DNA from: CAZGOM01 sp964542875
GTDB taxonomy: Bacteria > Planctomycetota > Phycisphaerae > Phycisphaerales > Phycisphaeraceae
Length of the DNA: 39,493 nucleotides
Reading direction: 5' to 3'
NCBI GenBank assembly: GCA_964542875.1
Contig: CAZIWA010000045.1
Location: 1-39,493, forward strand
Below the pieces are notes generated by a model. That model worked only from the letters and a program-made list of their open reading frames with translations, made no database searches and was not told the origin of the DNA. Shown piece by piece: positions 21,830 to 30,580 of the stretch. Numbering within the stretch: the stretch's first letter is position 1; each line of letters opens with the position of its first letter. The translations under genes and the position numbers were made by a program.

Positions 21830-24013
21830 ATGAGCCAAGCCCTTCAAAACATCCCTGCATTCATCGACCCGGAGGTGTGGATTCACATCTCTGAGGCGGC
21901 GGCGCGGCTGGCGATGCACGAGGCCAGTTTACGGCGGACGTGCCAGGCTCTGGCCGAGCGTGAGCCGGCTGACGCACGGCAGATGACGCCGGCAGGCGGG
22001 GGCAAGGCCACGTGGTTTGTACGGCGCACGTACCACCCGGATCTGCACGTATCACAAGCCCACGTGGCGCTGCACCAGGAGCCAGTAGACGCACTGATGA
22101 TGGCGACTCAGAAGCGCCGCGTCGGCGCACTGAACCGCGCCGACTGCGTCAAGCAGCTGCGCGATTGGCGAGCCAGGGAGAAGCGCCCCGTAAAGATCTG
22201 GCTTGAAGAGCTGCTGCACTCCCTGGCTCGCCAATACCCAGACCTTGAACCCTCACGTTCGCGCATCTATGCCTGGGAAAAGGCCCTCAAGTTTCCGGAA
22301 GACGTGACGAAGCTGATCGACGGCCGGGGCGGCGATTGCACTGTGCCTCCGGACGCGGCGGCCGTCGACCATTTCCGCAAGCGGTACTTAGGCACCCAAC
22401 AGACCAAAGCTGAGTGCTGGCGCGCAACTCGGGACGAGGCGGATGAGCAGGGCTGGCGCTGGACCAGCTACAGCAACCTGCTCAATTATTTCGGCAAATT
22501 CGTTACTGAAGACGATGAGGCCAAGCACCGCACCCCGACGATGCACCGCAACCGTTTCGCCCCATACATGCAGATCGATCCTGAGAGCCAGGAAGTCGGC
22601 GTGGTGTGGCTGGGCGACCATTCGCAGATGGATTTCTGGGTGCGGTTTAAGGGCCAGATCATCCGCCCCTGGGTGACGGTATGGATTGATTGGCGGTCCC
22701 GCCGAATCTGCGGCTGGGTGATGAGCGACAGCCCCAACGGCTCGACGATTATGTCGTCTTTCCGCGCCGGCCTGGTGGACCCGGTTAATCGCGGCGGCCC
22801 GGCGATCGTCTACATCGATAACGGCAAGGATTACGATTCCTGGTTTTTGCAGGGCGAAACCAAGCGACAGCGCCGCAACCGCATGCGCGGGGTAGAAACC
22901 GTGCTGCCGCATCACGAGCAACCGATCCAAGGGCTCAAGGGCATCACCCCTGGCGACAAGGGCCTATTTGGGCTGATGTCCGTCGAATGCGCCCACACCA
23001 ACCCCTACGCGGCCCGCTCCAAGGGCCGATGTGAACGCTGGTTTGGGACGATGCACAGCCAGTTTTGCAAGTCGTGGCCCAGCTACTGCGGTCGGTCTCC
23101 CGAAAATAAGCCTGATGATGTGGACCAATGGATGCAGGAAAAGGGCAACCTGGTTCCCACTTTCGAGGAAGCCCGCACGGCTTTCGCGCTCTTTGTCCAG
23201 GGCTACAACGCCAGCACGGAACACAACAAAGAAGACATGGCGGGCATGTCGCCCGACCAGATGTACGCCGAGCGCTGCACCATTGAGCGCCGGCTGGTGG
23301 ACCCGGTCATCCTGGACATGCTGCTCCAGAAGTGGATGAAGACGGTGACGGTCAACCGCAACGGCATCACCATCTACCCGTTTGGCCGCCAAATGGTCTA
23401 TGGTCAGCGCGATAGGTGGCTCGATCAGTACAAGGCGTTGAAGCTCAAAGATAGGCCTGAATTGCGGGTTTCCTACGATCCGGACGCCATGGAACATCTA
23501 CGTGTCTGGACGATCGACTGGAAATTCCTCGGCACGATCGAATGGAATGGCTGGGCGACCTTTGCACCGGGTCAGCACCTGCAAGAAACGACGATGCGCG
23601 ATGTAGTCAAAGAAGAACGCCGCGCCGCCAAAACGGAGAAAGCCGCTCGGGCCGCCCGCAACCTCCGCTACGACACCGCCGCCCAGCGCGCCGCCAAGGC
23701 TCAGCATGCCGCTGACAACCCGCCCCCAGCCCCGACCGCCCCGGGAACCATCCGGCTCGTCCAGACGCCCGTAGACGGCGCTGTGCCGGCGTTTAAGCGC
23801 GAGCTGGTGAAGAAGGCGGTCGGCGCTGAGCTGCTGGGCTTGGATGGCCCGGCAACGGCAACGCCTCTGGACCAGCTCAAACCCCGGGCTGCGTATCAGG
23901 GGGACCAGCAACCGCAGCCCAAAGACGACATTTTCGGTGATCTGGGCGGCGATGAACCGCGCGGGTCCTGGGCCGCTCTGAGCGACCGCCTGGACCAGGA
24001 AGGTGAGGCTTGA
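21830..24013 (+). CDS. MuA-like DDE transposase
   Basis: ATG 21830 gives 727 residues; an in-frame GTG lies nine bases earlier. Residues about 10-75 are a Mu-type DNA-binding (HTH) domain ('WIHISEAAARLAMHEASLRR'). The integrase core has D268 in 'GDHSQMDFW', D330 in 'VYIDNGKDY' and E402 in 'KGRCERWFG'. The spacing is close to MuA (D269, D336, E392). A beta-barrel follows, then a basic Ala-rich coiled C-terminal part that in MuA contacts MuB. It nicks the phage ends and joins them to target DNA, giving replicative transposition. The gene overlaps the MuB start region. Confidence 0.97.
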   Translation: MSQALQNIPAFIDPEVWIHISEAAARLAMHEASLRRTCQALAEREPADARQMTPAGGGKATWFVRRTYHPDLHVSQAHVALHQEPVDALMMATQKRRVGALNRADCVKQLRDWRAREKRPVKIWLEELLHSLARQYPDLEPSRSRIYAWEKALKFPEDVTKLIDGRGGDCTVPPDAAAVDHFRKRYLGTQQTKAECWRATRDEADEQGWRWTSYSNLLNYFGKFVTEDDEAKHRTPTMHRNRFAPYMQIDPESQEVGVVWLGDHSQMDFWVRFKGQIIRPWVTVWIDWRSRRICGWVMSDSPNGSTIMSSFRAGLVDPVNRGGPAIVYIDNGKDYDSWFLQGETKRQRRNRMRGVETVLPHHEQPIQGLKGITPGDKGLFGLMSVECAHTNPYAARSKGRCERWFGTMHSQFCKSWPSYCGRSPENKPDDVDQWMQEKGNLVPTFEEARTAFALFVQGYNASTEHNKEDMAGMSPDQMYAERCTIERRLVDPVILDMLLQKWMKTVTVNRNGITIYPFGRQMVYGQRDRWLDQYKALKLKDRPELRVSYDPDAMEHLRVWTIDWKFLGTIEWNGWATFAPGQHLQETTMRDVVKEERRAAKTEKAARAARNLRYDTAAQRAAKAQHAADNPPPAPTAPGTIRLVQTPVDGAVPAFKRELVKKAVGAELLGLDGPATATPLDQLKPRAAYQGDQQPQPKDDIFGDLGGDEPRGSWAALSDRLDQEGEA

Positions 24014-24015
24014 AC

Positions 24016-25137
24016 ATGACTGACCAGGACACCACCCCAGACCCGATGGTACGGCTCAGGCAGGATGCCAGAGTCCTCTTACAAGCAAGGATGCTTCCCA
24101 TGGCAGAGCTCACGGAAGAGCAGATTGATGCGATCCGCAAGGATTACCGCAGCTGGCGGAATAAACACGGGATCAGCGATGCCGCCGTCGCCAAGCAGAT
24201 CGACCTCAGCGGATCCGCGATCTCGCAGTTTCTGGCGGGTACGTATGCCGGCGACAACGAAAAAATTGCCCGCTCCCTCAATGACTGGATGGAGTTGGAC
24301 GCCAGGAAGCGCAAGAGCCGCCTGGGAGTCCACTACATCCCCACCCGCGTGGCTGAAGAAATGCGCGGCCTGATCGACATCACCGTGCGATCGGAAGCCA
24401 TCGGCATCATCGTTTCCGAGCCGGGCACTGGAAAGAGCCTGGTTCTGAAGGTGCAGGCCGAGAAATACCACGGGATCGAGATCTACGGTTGCGAGGACTT
24501 CACCCCGCGCACGTTCATGATGATGATCTGCAAGCAGTTGGGCCTGGCGCATGCACGTGTGACGACTTTCGACGCGCTGGAGAGTGTGATCGACAAGCTG
24601 TCCGGCACCCACCGGCCGATCATGGTGGACGAGGCCCACCGGCTCAGCGATGCAGTGCTTTCCCGCCTGCGCACGATCCACGATCGCGCCGGCGTGCCGA
24701 TCGTGCTGGCCGGCACCGATGAAATCATCGAGCGGATCAAGGGGATGGGCAACGGCCGGGGCCAGTTCAGCTCACGGTGCATCCAATTCAAGGCGCTGGA
24801 CCAATACATCGACTCCGACACCGACCCGGGCCGCCAGCAGGACAAGGAACACCTCTACACCGAGGAAGAAGTCCGAAAATTCCTTCAGGGGATGTCGATC
24901 AAGTTCGATGACCAGGCGCTGATGTTTTTGTGGGCGCTGGCCTGCAAAGCCGGTGAAGGATCCTGGCGCCTCGTAAAGCGCGTGGTCGGCACTGCGCGAC
25001 CCTATGAAAACGACCGAGAAAAGCCACTGACGGCGCGCGAGCTGGTCAAGGTGGTGCAGCAGATGTTTGGCGGTTCCCAAGGTGGGTACCTGGTGGACAA
25101 GGCCAAGGAATATGCGTCCAAATACAAGGCGGCTTGA
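24016..25137 (+). CDS. MuB-like AAA+ target-DNA activator
   Basis: ATG 24016 follows GAGG at eight bases; TTG 24010 overlaps the transposase stop. The 373-residue protein has an N-terminal HTH (about residues 45-75, 'ISDAAVAKQIDLSGSAISQF'). Its AAA+ ATPase has Walker A 'EPGTGKS' (residues 135-141), Walker B 'PIMVDEAHRL' (about residue 200) and sensor 'VLAGTDE'. The C-terminal part ('KFDDQALMFLWALACKAGEGSWRLVKR') is helical. MuB binds target DNA in an ATP-dependent filament, stimulates MuA and gives target immunity. Fusion of HTH and AAA+ is as in Mu B. Confidence 0.95.
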   Translation: MTDQDTTPDPMVRLRQDARVLLQARMLPMAELTEEQIDAIRKDYRSWRNKHGISDAAVAKQIDLSGSAISQFLAGTYAGDNEKIARSLNDWMELDARKRKSRLGVHYIPTRVAEEMRGLIDITVRSEAIGIIVSEPGTGKSLVLKVQAEKYHGIEIYGCEDFTPRTFMMMICKQLGLAHARVTTFDALESVIDKLSGTHRPIMVDEAHRLSDAVLSRLRTIHDRAGVPIVLAGTDEIIERIKGMGNGRGQFSSRCIQFKALDQYIDSDTDPGRQQDKEHLYTEEEVRKFLQGMSIKFDDQALMFLWALACKAGEGSWRLVKRVVGTARPYENDREKPLTARELVKVVQQMFGGSQGGYLVDKAKEYASKYKAA

Positions 25138-25139
25138 GC

Positions 25140-25562
25140 ATGCGTTTTGAGATCGACGGACAACCCATTAACACGCGCACGGACTGGCGACACCAGACCA
25201 AGCCGACGCCTGCACCACGCATCCAGTACCAGACCCCGGGCAACGTGGAAATCATCTCCCTGGTGGAGCCGGCCACGCCTCCGGACATCCTGGTTGCGGG
25301 GTTTTTGTTCAAGTCCGCCGCAACGCCGGCCGAGGCGATCTCACTGCTGGATGACCAGATCCTTGAGCTCAATCTGCTCAAAGGTGATGGCTTGCTGCAC
25401 ACGCTGAGCATCCACAACCGGGCTTATTTGGCGACCCAAATCATCGAGTGCGGCACGACTGGGGATTACACCGCCGCTGACGGCGGTGTGCGCATTGGCT
25501 ACATGTTCCAGTTTCGCCTTCTCCGATCCGAAGTGGAAATCCTCGCGGAAGAAGGTGACTAA
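25140..25562 (+). CDS. Distal tail protein, unknown family
   Basis: ATG 25140 begins two bases after the MuB stop, with GGCGG upstream, and there is no terminator between. The 140-residue protein is beta-rich ('NVEIISLVEPATPPDILVAG', 'GLLHTLSIHNRAYLATQIIE', 'VRIGYMFQFRLLRSEVEIL'). It is directly followed by the hub gene, so a Dit- or hub-linked tail role is likely. No signature is diagnostic. Confidence 0.5.
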   Translation: MRFEIDGQPINTRTDWRHQTKPTPAPRIQYQTPGNVEIISLVEPATPPDILVAGFLFKSAATPAEAISLLDDQILELNLLKGDGLLHTLSIHNRAYLATQIIECGTTGDYTAADGGVRIGYMFQFRLLRSEVEILAEEGD

Positions 25563-27892
25563 TGAGCGAGACACAGCCAACCACCCAAGGTTCCAAGCTG
25601 CCGGCCCGCCAGCTCTGCTACATCCGTAAAGCCCGCGATGGCGCCCTGATCAACGGGGAAACAGATGGATGGGTGTTAGAACCCCGCCTGATTTGCGACC
25701 AGGTGACGGTGGCTTCTGGCGCCCGCATGGGCACCGCGGACTTCACCGTTACGCCGCAACAGGCTGAGGTGGGCGTGCCGGCGGAGAGCCATGCGATTGA
25801 GGATCTGCTCAGCAAGTTTTCAACCGATGATCAGGTGCGGGTGGTTGTGGAGCCATACCTGGATCCGGCAGGTGGCGGCGCGGTTACCCCGATTTTTGAG
25901 GGTGTGTTGCAGCGCCACCGGGCGCGGATCGTCAGCCAGGCCAATGGCCGTGGCGAGAGTGTCGCCCTGTTTGCCTGGCCGATGCCGGCAGCGATCGATG
26001 CGCGCGGCCCTGCTCATTTGATACGCGGGCGCTGGATCAGCGATCTGCGGACGCCGGCACGGCCCACCAGCATGGGCGCCAATCGTGATGTGTATGTGGT
26101 GGAGAGCCCTGTTTTACCGGCGATCTTCAATTTTAGGGGCCGGCCTAACAAGCACCCGCAGGTCAAACTGCGTTGCGGGCCTCAGGGCGACAAACAAATC
26201 GAATCGCCCGTGTTCACACACGACTACGACGTCCAGGGCGAGTGGTGGACCGTTGGGGATGCCCTGGCGGCCATCGTCGCGGTCTGGGGGCTGGGCCCCA
26301 CAGAGCACACGCCGGCACCGCGCAACTTCGACATTGAGGAGCGCACGCTGGCGGCGCTGAAGGATCCCAACGCCAATGACGATGATTCCAACCCTCGTTT
26401 CCGGGGGTTGTCGGAGGCGTTGCCGGAACTGTCGGTGCATGGCCTGGGGGTGTTTGAGGCATTGGAAGCCGTCTGCAAAGTCACGGACTTTGAATTTTCC
26501 GTGACGCCCACCTCGGCAGGGCCGGCGCTGGATCTGGATCTGCCTTCAGATGGCCCGGACCCCGACCAGCCCGAGCAGACCCCCACCTATGATCGCCGTT
26601 ACATTTTGACGATCTGGCGCAAAGGCGAGGGCGATATCAAGTGGTTTTCGCTGGATAAGCGCGATCAGACGTATGAGTCATCGGAAGACTTCGCCGCGAA
26701 AAACGACCTTCGCACACTGGAAACCCTGCGCGACGGCCGCGACCTGGTCAATGTCATCTACGGCGTCGGCCGCGAGCTCATTGAGGCTCGGATCGAGCTC
26801 AAGCCCCTGTGGGATCCGCAGGAATTCGACCAGACCAAACCCAAGGCGGTGCAGATCGATCCCGACGAGGACGAGCTCAAGACACCAGGCACGTATGCAG
26901 CCCGGCACTGCGCTGGCGGGGTGGATTTTGAGCAGTTCGGCATAGTAGGCCGCCGCTGGGGTGTGGACTGCACCGGCATGGCCACGGCCTACACCGAAGG
27001 GGATTACGCCCAGCCTGCGGGCGGCTTCAACTGGCTGGTGCAGTTGGGGCTGTTTGCCAGCACAGAGCCCTACAAGTGGCGTCTGGATCGCAAGGTGCAG
27101 GAGCAACTGCGCTGGACGCTCCGGCCCCGCCCGCTGCTCCCTCTGCGCTCGCCTGAAGCCCGGGCGGCGTCGATCGAGTATTTCCTGGAAGTGTCGGAAA
27201 ACGGATCAAGCTATTTTCCGGTGCCTAAGAATTTGCGTTACGCGGTCCTGCGCGAGCCGATCAGCGGAATCATGCTCGGCGTCGGCAACCTCTGCGCGGT
27301 GAACATGACGACTCTGGCCACAGGCGAGCCGTTGAACGATGTGGAGCTCTCCTGGTGGAACCTGATCCGCCTGGAAGTGCTGCGGTTCCGGATTACCTGC
27401 TGTGTCGAAGCAGATCATGCTTTCCGGGTGGACGCTCCTCGCCAGCCAGCGTCCGGGTCTGTTTACGAACAAGCCCAGCATGTGATCTGGCCCATTGAGC
27501 GGGTGTGGGTGCAGCCGGCGACGAAATACAACGCCGGCACCACCTGGAAGGACATCCCGGGCTGGGCTGACGCCGCTAAGACCGACGGGCAGGATCCGGA
27601 CCTGGAAGCCCTCGTAAAGCGCCGGCAGGAAGCTCTGCAAAGCCTGCGCCAGACCGGGCGCGGGGATCTGCGCGACCTGGACTTCAGCTATGAGCCCGGC
27701 CAGCGGATCGCCGGCGTTCGGCATCGTGGGGTGGACTTCAGCTTGGGCGCCGGCCGGTCGGATTCATTCCCGAACATCGCATCCGTGACCTGGACTCTCT
27801 CCACCGGGGTGCAGCAGGCCACCCAGGTGGTGATGACTGATGACACATACGCGCCGGCTGTGGTCGGCGGCAAGGTGGGAGGCAGCCAATGA
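25562..27892 (+). CDS. Baseplate hub / tail-tip protein
   Basis: The ATG at 25562 overlaps the upstream TAA. The 776-residue protein has an N-terminal beta-barrel ('EPRLICDQVTVASGARMGTADFTV', given in parts), then 'WWTVGDALAAIVAVWG' and 'LSVHGLGVFEALEAVCKVTDFEFSV', the layout of phage hub proteins (gp27/gpD-like 'V.G.....L..V...G..W'). The rest is extended beta with aromatic repeats. No lysozyme or peptidase active site is visible. It probably forms the tail-tip hub that closes the tube and bears fibres. A specific family assignment is not safe. Confidence 0.65.
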   Translation: MSETQPTTQGSKLPARQLCYIRKARDGALINGETDGWVLEPRLICDQVTVASGARMGTADFTVTPQQAEVGVPAESHAIEDLLSKFSTDDQVRVVVEPYLDPAGGGAVTPIFEGVLQRHRARIVSQANGRGESVALFAWPMPAAIDARGPAHLIRGRWISDLRTPARPTSMGANRDVYVVESPVLPAIFNFRGRPNKHPQVKLRCGPQGDKQIESPVFTHDYDVQGEWWTVGDALAAIVAVWGLGPTEHTPAPRNFDIEERTLAALKDPNANDDDSNPRFRGLSEALPELSVHGLGVFEALEAVCKVTDFEFSVTPTSAGPALDLDLPSDGPDPDQPEQTPTYDRRYILTIWRKGEGDIKWFSLDKRDQTYESSEDFAAKNDLRTLETLRDGRDLVNVIYGVGRELIEARIELKPLWDPQEFDQTKPKAVQIDPDEDELKTPGTYAARHCAGGVDFEQFGIVGRRWGVDCTGMATAYTEGDYAQPAGGFNWLVQLGLFASTEPYKWRLDRKVQEQLRWTLRPRPLLPLRSPEARAASIEYFLEVSENGSSYFPVPKNLRYAVLREPISGIMLGVGNLCAVNMTTLATGEPLNDVELSWWNLIRLEVLRFRITCCVEADHAFRVDAPRQPASGSVYEQAQHVIWPIERVWVQPATKYNAGTTWKDIPGWADAAKTDGQDPDLEALVKRRQEALQSLRQTGRGDLRDLDFSYEPGQRIAGVRHRGVDFSLGAGRSDSFPNIASVTWTLSTGVQQATQVVMTDDTYAPAVVGGKVGGSQ

Positions 27893-28149
27893 AGGCATTT
27901 TTGAGACGGTTTTTTCAGCCAGGATTGATCGGGCTCCGTTCGTGGTGTGAAAGCGACGGACTGTACTACGTGCATCCCAACCACGTGGCGTCAGTCACGC
28001 CGGAATGCCCGGGGATGAGCAAGATCACATTAGCCACCGGTCAGGAACTGATGGTGTCTGGATCTCCTCGCCATATCAATGATCTTCTGGCCTGCCAAAC
28101 CACAGTGTTGCCCTCATGGTGCCACAAGAACGGAGGCGGCCGTGGCTGA
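27889..28149 (+). CDS. Small tail-region protein with an FlbD-like segment
   Basis: ATG 27889 overlaps the hub stop as ATGA after GGGAGG. The 86-residue protein includes 'YYVHPNHVASVTPECPGMSK' followed by 'ITLATGQELMVSGSPRHIND', resembling the 'LN...I..I....D..I.L..G....V..S..E.I' pattern of FlbD-like small proteins. Such folds recur in phage tail clusters, so the likeness may be structural. Its role is unknown. Confidence 0.5.
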   Translation: MKAFLRRFFQPGLIGLRSWCESDGLYYVHPNHVASVTPECPGMSKITLATGQELMVSGSPRHINDLLACQTTVLPSWCHKNGGGRG

Positions 28150-28591
28150 TCTGCAAATCAAGATCCCGCGCAATCCTTCCTGGCCGGTCGATACCCAGCT
28201 GGAACTCAGACTCGGCACGGAAGACGCCTCCAGCCTGGCTGCATCGACGCCGGCAGGTGGCGTGGTGGTGCTGACGATCCCCGCCTGGGGGCCTGGCGGC
28301 GTGCTGAAGCAAGAGGAAATCGGTCTTGGCGGGGGTGAACTGGGCGAGGGTGGCTTGGGCGGGCCGGAGTATCCCCGCGCCGTACTGCGCTACACCTACC
28401 TGCCGAGCAAGGCCAGTTGCCGCCTTCCGATTGGAATCTCGGCGGTGGACGAGGCGGGCAACCGATCCGGTGTGCTGGAGGCCGTCTTAGAGATCAATGA
28501 TCCGCCCCAGGGCGCCCGCCGTCTGGTGGCGGCTCCTGGGGCATCTCCGGGCCAGGTCGGGCTTACCTGGCAGAGGAGCAAAGATGCTTAA
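28142..28591 (+). CDS. Small tail protein, Fn3-like tail
   Basis: GTG 28142 follows GGAGG by five bases and overlaps the previous gene. The 149-residue protein has a Gly-rich middle ('GLGGGELGEGGLGGPEYPRA') and a beta-rich end with 'ISAVDEAGNRSGVLEAVLEI', an Fn3-like strand pattern. It lies among the distal tail genes and probably is a tip or fibre adaptor. The family is not recognised. Confidence 0.5.
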   Translation: MADLQIKIPRNPSWPVDTQLELRLGTEDASSLAASTPAGGVVVLTIPAWGPGGVLKQEEIGLGGGELGEGGLGGPEYPRAVLRYTYLPSKASCRLPIGISAVDEAGNRSGVLEAVLEINDPPQGARRLVAAPGASPGQVGLTWQRSKDA

Positions 28592-28781
28592 GCCAACCCC
28601 CCGGGCCCTTGCGAAGGCAATCAAATGCCGGCGGGCTCGCATCAATGACTTCCGTAACTCCTTCATCTTCTCCCCGTCCTTGAGCTGGTTGCTCAGGACT
28701 GAGCGCGACAGGTTTCAACTCGTCCGCCTCAAAAAGAAGATTTCTATTCACCCTTTTTGGCGTCTCTGGCTTGGAATTTAA
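28584..28781 (+). CDS. Small basic protein in the fibre cluster
   Basis: ATG 28584 overlaps the previous stop and follows GAGGA. The 65-residue product is strongly basic with Trp/Phe-rich parts ('IHPFWRLWLGI'). No family is recognised. Overlap and ribosome site support translation, yet it is short and could be incidental. Confidence 0.4.
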   Translation: MLKPTPRALAKAIKCRRARINDFRNSFIFSPSLSWLLRTERDRFQLVRLKKKISIHPFWRLWLGI

Positions 28782-28791
28782 GGGTATTTGA

Positions 28792-29244
28792 ATGGCACCA
28801 AAACTAATCACTCTCGCAGAAATCCAAGCCCTGGTGGGCACCCGTGGCCCGGCCGGGATGAGGTATGAGGCGAAAGACGAATTCCCCTCGTACGAATACC
28901 TCATGCGGATGCTCCATCAGGTCCAGCAGGCCACCGCCGCCTCGGCCGCGCTGATGGTGTGTCCGGACGAATCAGCGGCTAACGCCGTGTACGTGATGGC
29001 TGGCCGTTGCTCAATTGATGAAACGGCTTTGGCCTACGCGGGCGGTGTGGTTTCCGGGCTGTCGAATAACGCCACAACCTACATCTGGGCCGCAAAACCA
29101 TCATCCATCGTGGTGATTACCAAGGGCCTCAGTGGCGCCGGCTGGCCAGGGACCACGCACATCAAGCTCGCCGAGGTGACCCTCAGCGCCGGCATCATCA
29201 CCGCCATTGTCGACCGTCGGCCAGAACTCTGGCTTAAAGCCTGA
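28792..29244 (+). CDS. Tail fibre-associated protein
   Basis: ATG 28792 follows AAGGG. The 150-residue protein has a helical start ('ITLAEIQALVGTRGPAGMRY', then 'YEYLMRMLHQVQQATAASAA'), then Gly/Ser/Thr-rich beta strands ('GGVVSGLSNNATTYIWAAKP', 'TTHIKLAEVTLSAGIITAIV') like the head of a fibre-tip protein. This helix-then-beta sandwich recurs in small phage tail proteins. It lies just ahead of the duplicated fibre protein. Confidence 0.55.
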   Translation: MAPKLITLAEIQALVGTRGPAGMRYEAKDEFPSYEYLMRMLHQVQQATAASAALMVCPDESAANAVYVMAGRCSIDETALAYAGGVVSGLSNNATTYIWAAKPSSIVVITKGLSGAGWPGTTHIKLAEVTLSAGIITAIVDRRPELWLKA

Positions 29245-29275
29245 TTAATCCGTCTTTCAAGGGGAAAGGAATCCC

Positions 29276-30052
29276 ATGAATCTGAGCAAGTATGCCCGCG
29301 ACATCATCATTAACCGCGCCTTGAGAAACCAGGCGTTTACGCCACCCGCAACCATTTACGCGAGTCTTTTTCTGGACTTCGATGAAGACGAGCCGGGTGA
29401 CGACACGACGGAGGTAGCAATCGACGGCTTCACCCGCGTGCCGATCGCATTCGGGGCCGCGACCGCCAGGACGATCACCAGCTCCACATCGGTGATTTTC
29501 CCCGTCGCATCAGAAGCCACCGCCAGCATCACCCATATCGGCTTGTATGACGCGGCCACAGATGGAAACCTCTTGGCCTGGGATGCCAGGTCGTCTCCTG
29601 GCATCGTGCCTGAAGGCGAGCAATTCGTCATCGGATCTGGCCAGGTCACAATCGGCTGCGCCGGCGGGCTGGCTGACGCACAGGCCACCGCGCTCCTGGA
29701 TCACCTGTTTAGAGCCCAAGCCTACACCCCCGCCACATCGCTGTATCTGGCCGCTTTAAACGGTTATGTCTCCGACTCGTCCCTCACTGAGGTGGCTAAC
29801 TCCAACTCCTACGCCCGCCTGGGCATCAGTTTCCCGGCACCCACGGCCGGGCGCTCATCTAACGCTGCTCCCTGGTCATTCGCCACGCCCTCTGGCTCCT
29901 GGGGCACCGTGGCGTACGCCGGCATCTACAGCTCTGGCACTTATGGCGGGGGCTCATTGATTGCGCGGGGCGCACTGACAAATTCCAAAGTGATTAACAC
30001 GGGTCGCATCCTGTATTTCGAGGCCGATGGCTTTGGCGTTCGCGTGTCCTGA
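29276..30052 (+). CDS. Tail fibre protein with two tandem copies of one domain
   Basis: ATG 29276 follows AAGGA. The 258-residue protein contains two copies of a beta-sandwich domain. The first begins 'IINRALRNQAFTPPATIYAS' and the second 'LLDHLFRAQAYTPATSLYLA' (about residues 142-161), each followed by strands ending in 'ITHIGLYDA' and 'VAYAGIYSS'. This 'NHILRg.aytap..lYvaL' start is a known theme of phage minor tail proteins. It points to internal duplication of a fibre or tip module. Confidence 0.65.
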   Translation: MNLSKYARDIIINRALRNQAFTPPATIYASLFLDFDEDEPGDDTTEVAIDGFTRVPIAFGAATARTITSSTSVIFPVASEATASITHIGLYDAATDGNLLAWDARSSPGIVPEGEQFVIGSGQVTIGCAGGLADAQATALLDHLFRAQAYTPATSLYLAALNGYVSDSSLTEVANSNSYARLGISFPAPTAGRSSNAAPWSFATPSGSWGTVAYAGIYSSGTYGGGSLIARGALTNSKVINTGRILYFEADGFGVRVS

Positions 30053-30078
30053 CTTAACACCGCTTTTAAGGGGTATTT

Positions 30079-30567
30079 ATGAGTCTTATTCATTTGATCG
30101 AACCGGGGACCGCTAAACAGTGGCTCCATTCCGGTGGAGACGAGCCTCTGATCCTCACCGGCCTGGCTGACGATGCAGCCCGTCAGGGTGATGCGCTGGA
30201 CCTGGGTGCCAGCTTTTCCGAGGTTTATGGGTACGCGCTGGTTGCCAAACCTGATGCCGCGCCGACGTTGGGCTCTCTTATTCGCCTGGCGTTGGGCATG
30301 TCCGCAGACGGCACGCTGTGGCCCGGTGGGCTCACCGGCGTAGACGGCGCTCTGGCCGATCCGGCCAAGCGCATCAGCCAACTCCTGGAATTGCGCCCGC
30401 TGGTACTCATCGACACCACAGGCCCGCAAAGCGTTCAAGGCAGCTTTCGCCCGTCAGGCCGCTACGTCGCGCCGGTGGTCTGGCTGGACGGCATCGGTCA
30501 GCCCCTCACGTCCACGGGCGGCGACCACAAGCTCATTATTTGGCCGCTCCCTGCGATCACCGACTGA
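30079..30567 (+). CDS. Fibre-cluster protein of unknown function
   Basis: ATG 30079 follows AAGGGG. The 162-residue protein is beta-rich with 'LILTGLADDAARQGDALDLG', 'SFSEVYGYALVAKPDAAPTL' and 'QSVQGSFRPSGRYVAPVVWL'. The C-terminal half has repeated short strands as in fibre proteins. It lies directly before the giant fibre gene. Role is inferred from position. Confidence 0.5.
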   Translation: MSLIHLIEPGTAKQWLHSGGDEPLILTGLADDAARQGDALDLGASFSEVYGYALVAKPDAAPTLGSLIRLALGMSADGTLWPGGLTGVDGALADPAKRISQLLELRPLVLIDTTGPQSVQGSFRPSGRYVAPVVWLDGIGQPLTSTGGDHKLIIWPLPAITD

Positions 30568-30580
30568 TTAAGGCCCCGTC

